Of a stretch of 64,000 bases of DNA, positions 59,701-64,000 are shown one piece after another. A program made the position numbers and the translations under genes. The notes beneath the pieces were generated by a model, which saw nothing but the letters and a program-made list of their open reading frames with translations, made no database searches and was not told where the DNA came from. Each line of letters begins with the position of its first letter. The first letter of the stretch is position 1. Source of the DNA: Onchidella celtica (Eukaryota > Mollusca > Gastropoda > Systellommatophora > Onchidiidae); contig OZ007573.1 of NCBI GenBank assembly GCA_963931925.1, positions 38,270,296 to 38,334,295 of the forward strand, given 5' to 3'.

Positions 59701-62239
59701 GATTTATTGAAATTTCATTTCAAAGCGCTTTAGGTCCATTTTGTGGAGACACAGGTGCTGAACAAAATGTACTTTATTACTATTTTATCTTATTACAGGA
59801 AAATATCGTCGCCATTGTGTTGATAGAATGAATATCTTATATTTCATTTATATTCTGTCCATGGCAACTTAACATTACGAAAATAATCATATTGTGCCAA
59901 CTTACCGTTGTAGTATAACAAAACAAATTATGTGTACCGTGGTTTCATTCGGTGAATGCAGACATCCAGTAGAATATGTACAACTATTTCATAATTTCAA
60001 CATGTTTGCATACTCTCCACGTCGACATCTGTTATATTAACATGTACAATCATTATGTTATAGTGTGGCAGCTTGTCCATGTTATATAAATGAATAAGTA
60101 ATACTGCTTCACTCACATAAAATACACAATCGTGTATGACGTAAAAAGCGAAAGAGCACAACTGTTGATTTGCTTGAATGAACAAGTACACCTATTTCTG
60201 TTTTACTCAAGAATCCATATCATTATTTTGTAAAGGAGAAACTTTATCAGATAGTTTCCTGCACGCTTTCTGTACTCTCCAGTTTACAGCAATCCTGTAC
60301 AGTTCTTAGAGTGGGTTTGACAATTGAAATAGCAGTGTTAAAAAAAACACAACAGATAGAAATATGAAACTTAGTTGGTCAGGTAAAAAAAAAAAAAATC
60401 CAATAAGGCGGTAAAGTCCAAAAATGGCCCCCAACAATATAATAATCGATAATTTCACTTTCTTGTCAGCAAAGCGTCGAGTTTACAGCCACAGATATTA
60501 TAACGGTCATATTAACTATTGTCCTTGTCAAGCCTGATTCATTCATCATCAACATACTTGACAAATTCATCAAACACAAAACAGTCCAAGCATGACTTCT
60601 ACCTGAAAGTGTCCGAACCTTGTGTGATTATCATGATATATTGTTGATTAACGTGTTCACGAGCCTGGCACACAATATTCATTCGATTCAAACATCAAAA
60701 GCCATGAAGAATCTATTTACTTCTTACTATTGTCGTTCATTGACCACTGTGTCAATAAGAGACTGTTCAATATCTCATGTTTGTGTTCACTAAACAACAT
60801 GCCTTGTGTGCACATTGCAGTAACTTTGACTGGTTGCACTTAGCCCTGCCCCAATCCCCCCCCCTTTTTTTTTTCCTTTCCTTTTTTCGTTTTTGTTTTC
60901 AAATTGCTGAGATATATTTCCCCAGCCCCTGCCCCCCCCCCCCCTGTGTTTGTAAGACGAGGAAAATACATAGCTGTGATGTTCTCATCATTTTTCTGAC
61001 CCAAGCGCTGTTTTCCCTGTGCGAGTCTTCATTATGATTACTTGCCTTACATGAAAATGGCTCGTAGATTTCTTTGACACATAAACAGAATGATCACATT
61101 TTTTTTTTCAGATTAATCTAAACCTTGCTGAAGGTCACAAGAAAAGAGAGGCGAGACAAACATATAAAATACATAAAGAGTTGGGTGACAGAAAATCAAA
61201 AAACAACTTTTTTTTTGTTTTGTTCGTTTAGGCCCGGCATTCCCCAGCCGATATTGATCGGCCGTCTAGTTGCAGTGGTGACTTGTCGACCTATAGCTTC
61301 CATGAGAGCTCACACACTGGCCAACTAGTTTGTGTTTTTTTTTTTCTCACTGAAACCCAATATCGTGACGTCATCAAACAACTAGCTGGCCCATTACAAC
61401 CGACTAATGACGCTGGGCGCCCCAGCTACACTGAAACACACACCGCAGTTTGTAGTACTGAAAAACCGACAATGCCCTGATGAATAAATCTTCATAGCGA
61501 CAAACACATTAAATGAACGAGGGCAGCAATGTAGTACACCATTACCCCTTTTTCACACCCCCTCCCATCAAAACAACAACAACAACAACAAAATCTATTT
61601 ATAGAAAATACAAAAAGCAGAAAAGCAACAGTCTCCCCTTTCTTCTCTTATATCCCTCCTCCAAATAAAAAAAAACGAAAAACAACAACAGCAACAGAAT
61701 CTATGTAGAAAAATACAGAAACTAGAAAAACAGCAACAATCTATAAATGGAAAACACAAAAAATTCATTTCTCATTCCGTGGGCAATGATGAAACTGTCA
61801 TAGGAAATAAATAAATACGGGCTTTGGAAATGGGCAAGTCATGCAGTCACTTATGGGCGATTACAGTATCGTACTTTAGAAAATACAGTTTTAAATTTCG
61901 GGGTTTGGTTTTGCAGGGAGGGAAGATATTGTTTCCGTGTGTAATGTGTTCTGTACTGTAGCTTTTATACCCTTAACGGTCTTTATAAAGAAATCTTCAC
62001 CCGGGTGCTACCTCTTTGGAATTCTAGATCACGCCAGAGATACTGACTCGATTCTAACATGCAGCAAATCCGTCTATGAATATAATCGATTATGAGATTG
62101 TTATCGCCTCAGACAGATCCGGCTCCAGACTGATACACAATAATTTTTGGCCCATCTCCGTGCACGCATTTCACTCATTAATGACAGGGGCGGCGGACAC
62201 AGGAGGTAAAAAAAAAACAACAACTGGAGGCCGGCACCG
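59701..62239. other. No recognised gene
   Basis: AT-rich DNA with C/T runs at 60859-60893 and 60929-60944 and (AAC)n at 61572-61590. The open frames in it carry no family motif. Confidence 0.5.
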
Positions 62240-62440
62240 TTATAAGAGAAAGAGAGAGGGAGAGAGGCAGAGAAAGACGGAGAGAGAGAGAGGGATAGAC
62301 AGAGAGACAGAGGAGAGAAAGGGAAGGAGAGGGAGAAAGACAGAGAGAGAGAGAGGGGCAGAGTAGTGACACAAAGAGAGAGAGAGACAGACAGGCAGAC
62401 AGACAAAAACAGGGAAGTGAGAGATAGAGAGAGACAGAGA
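62240..62440. repeat. (GA)n / (GACA)n tract
   Basis: Interrupted purine tract. Confidence 0.95.
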
Positions 62441-62849
62441 AAATTTATATCAGACCCGCAGGATGGCGGGACGACTCAACTCGCCAAATCCCGTCCGTCG
62501 CGCTATGCGCGTATCAACGGTGTCCTTAATGCAACAATGGGCACCTCATCCCTTCATAATAGCACAATTATGCGCGCTCAGTTTATCGAGGCCTTCTGAA
62601 AGTAGGAACGGTATCGTGATGGTATCCTGTATTTCAGACTAAGCAACGTCCACCTCATCAGCACAATATAGCACTCCCTATCTCTCTCCAAAAACAAACT
62701 CTGTGTAAAATCCTTCATAGAATCTGAACGTTGGGATTAATTTTCAGAATCAATGGCGGAATATAAATCCTGGCGCTGACCAGATTGTGATCCGTGCCGG
62801 GATCTCTGCAACCTTTCCGTCTATCCAGTATTTTTATATCTTTTTTTTT
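62441..62849. other. No recognised feature
   Basis: Unique-looking sequence up to the T run at 62841-62850 that forms the tail of SINE 'S'. Confidence 0.5.
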
Positions 62850-63233
62850 TAGGAGGTTTCGCTGCCATTGGCATTTACACCTCACTTTTCTTCTTTTGAT
62901 TTTTCTTGTTGTGGTTGGGGATTAGTTGCTGGGTTGTTTTTTTTTTTTAGAATTTTGCCCTGGCAGCGGCTTTCTTCGGCCTGCTCTTCTCGATTTCCAA
63001 CTGCCAAGGTATTTTTATCGTGCACAACGTGCACACGGGCCCTCTGAGTTTTTCGACATTATCCGAGAAGACTAGGTGCTCGATCCTATCTACCATATGA
63101 TCAGGGGCAAGAATTCCCCCCCCCCCCCACGAAAAAACTCCAACATGCCTGCACCAACCGGGGATCGAACCCGGTGCTTTCGGCATGAGAGGCGAGCACC
63201 CTGCCTCTACACCACGTGTTCCCTTCGATCTGT
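62850..63233 (-). mobile_element. SINE 'S', full copy with tRNA-derived head
   Basis: Reading on the minus strand, a tRNA-like head (63233-63154) is followed by a body of about 300 bp and an A run at 62850-62841. The internal RNA polymerase III promoter is intact: box A TGGTGTAGAGG (63214-63204) and box B GGTTCGATCCC (63171-63161). The body contains a C/G run, TCGAAAAACTCAGAGGGCCC, CCTTGGCAGTTGGAAATCGA and GAGCAGGCCGAAG. The body recurs at 42531-42713. The element makes no protein and would depend on a LINE for movement. Confidence 0.82.
63154..63233 (-). ncRNA. tRNA-related SINE head (not a functional tRNA)
   Basis: The anticodon loop CTCTCAT would give a CUC (Glu) anticodon, but the flanking stem (CTCGC/GCCGA) does not pair and the acceptor ends do not match. 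This is a tRNA-derived SINE promoter, not a working tRNA gene. Confidence 0.75.
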
Positions 63234-64000
63234 CCAATCAACCACTAGGAGTTTTTCACTTCCACATTCTGGCTGACAGAGGGAGGTACAAGAATTTGTC
63301 CAAATCTATTAACCCAGAAAAGATGTATGGTGTCTGTGGATAATCGTACCGCTTTGAAAATAAGTAGCTCTGGTCACTTCACTTTTCGCGTCTACTTTTC
63401 GTGTTACGTCATAAATATATCCTATATCAGCCAAATAATGGAACAACTAAACGAAAAAAACAAAAAAGTTCAAAATGCAAAGCTTATCATTTGTGTGTTT
63501 TCATCAAAAACGTTAAAAGAACTGAAAATTCAAAATTTATTGTCAAGTGGGGAACTGCTTCAAAGAGGATATTTGCAAAATTAAAACGAATGTTGTCTTG
63601 CTTTAAAGAGGACACGCTGAATGAAAACGACCAGTGCGTTATTTTCACTACGAATCACCAAACATCGGGATATTGGTACGGACTTTGGTTACCAGAATGC
63701 GTTAGCTTCACAACATTGGCGTGGCTATGATACGACAGGTGGAACACACATACTTAGACGCCAAAATCTGGGCCATATATTTCTGTTCAAGACTTCAGTA
63801 AGAATTTTTAAATAGCAAGTTTTTAAGATGGTTTTTTATTTTTTTTATTTTGCTGTTGGGGCCATCAATCCCAGCTGCGCCTGTGTTTTGCAATCCAGCA
63901 TAAGAAAGTTGTGAGTCGTGCGCTCAAAACTCATTCTTGCCAGAGCAACATTTCAAGTATATTGGATTTTGACACAACACATACACAAAAGACATTCTTG
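63234..64000. other. No recognised gene
   Basis: Open frames 63327-63584, 63401-63730 and 63621-63815 (plus) overlap one another in different phases and carry no motif. Confidence 0.45.

Noticed and set aside
63154..63233. Functional tRNA-Glu gene
   Set aside because: Anticodon and acceptor stems do not pair; continuous with a SINE body.

Overview
The window is nuclear DNA from an animal. It has spliced genes with GT/AG introns, two recognisable bilaterian nervous-system gene families, several retrotransposon and DNA-transposon types, and very many microsatellites. The repeat style (long GA, GATA and GATG tracts, (AAT)n-tailed LINE ends, tRNA-headed SINEs, a Tx1-like LINE) fits a mollusc, most likely a gastropod. 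That placement is inference from style and was not tested by a search.

Only three pieces of host coding sequence can be defended. At the left edge, on the plus strand, lies the last coding exon of an SLC6 sodium/chloride-dependent transporter of the glycine-transporter type (397-591); the rest of that gene is left of the window. At 5902-6069, minus strand, is a candidate first exon encoding the start of a MADF DNA-binding domain. At 40886-42424, minus strand, is a two-exon KCTD8/12/16-type gene, the family of GABA-B receptor auxiliary subunits. Its 310-residue protein reads through a 588-bp intron without a break. The remaining sequence, well over 95 percent, is intergenic or intronic.

The non-coding part is a layered record of mobile elements. 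The best dated are a 5'-truncated Tx1-like LINE (28753-31170) with an intact reading frame, an A tail and an exact 12-bp target duplication; a 1144-bp solo LTR (57535-58678) with 5-bp duplications CGGTT; and a 447-bp hAT-like element (27666-28112) with 8-bp duplications CCTATTGG. Two further elements have clear terminal inverted repeats (8686-9092 and 44598-45119). A fold-back family occurs five times, one copy (47755-48063) being a nearly complete hairpin. A tRNA-headed SINE occurs twice. Several other dispersed families occur as pairs or quartets inside this one window. LINE 3' ends with (AAT)n tails explain at least four of the trinucleotide tracts.

Tandem DNA is prominent: a perfect 14 x 23-bp array (4421-4742), a 2.1-kb G-free-strand minisatellite of 21-bp units (17209-19316), 60-, 61- and about 55-bp arrays, and about ten GA tracts. 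These arrays create nearly all the long open frames in the window, which should not be read as genes. No functional tRNA, rRNA, CRISPR or prokaryotic feature was seen.
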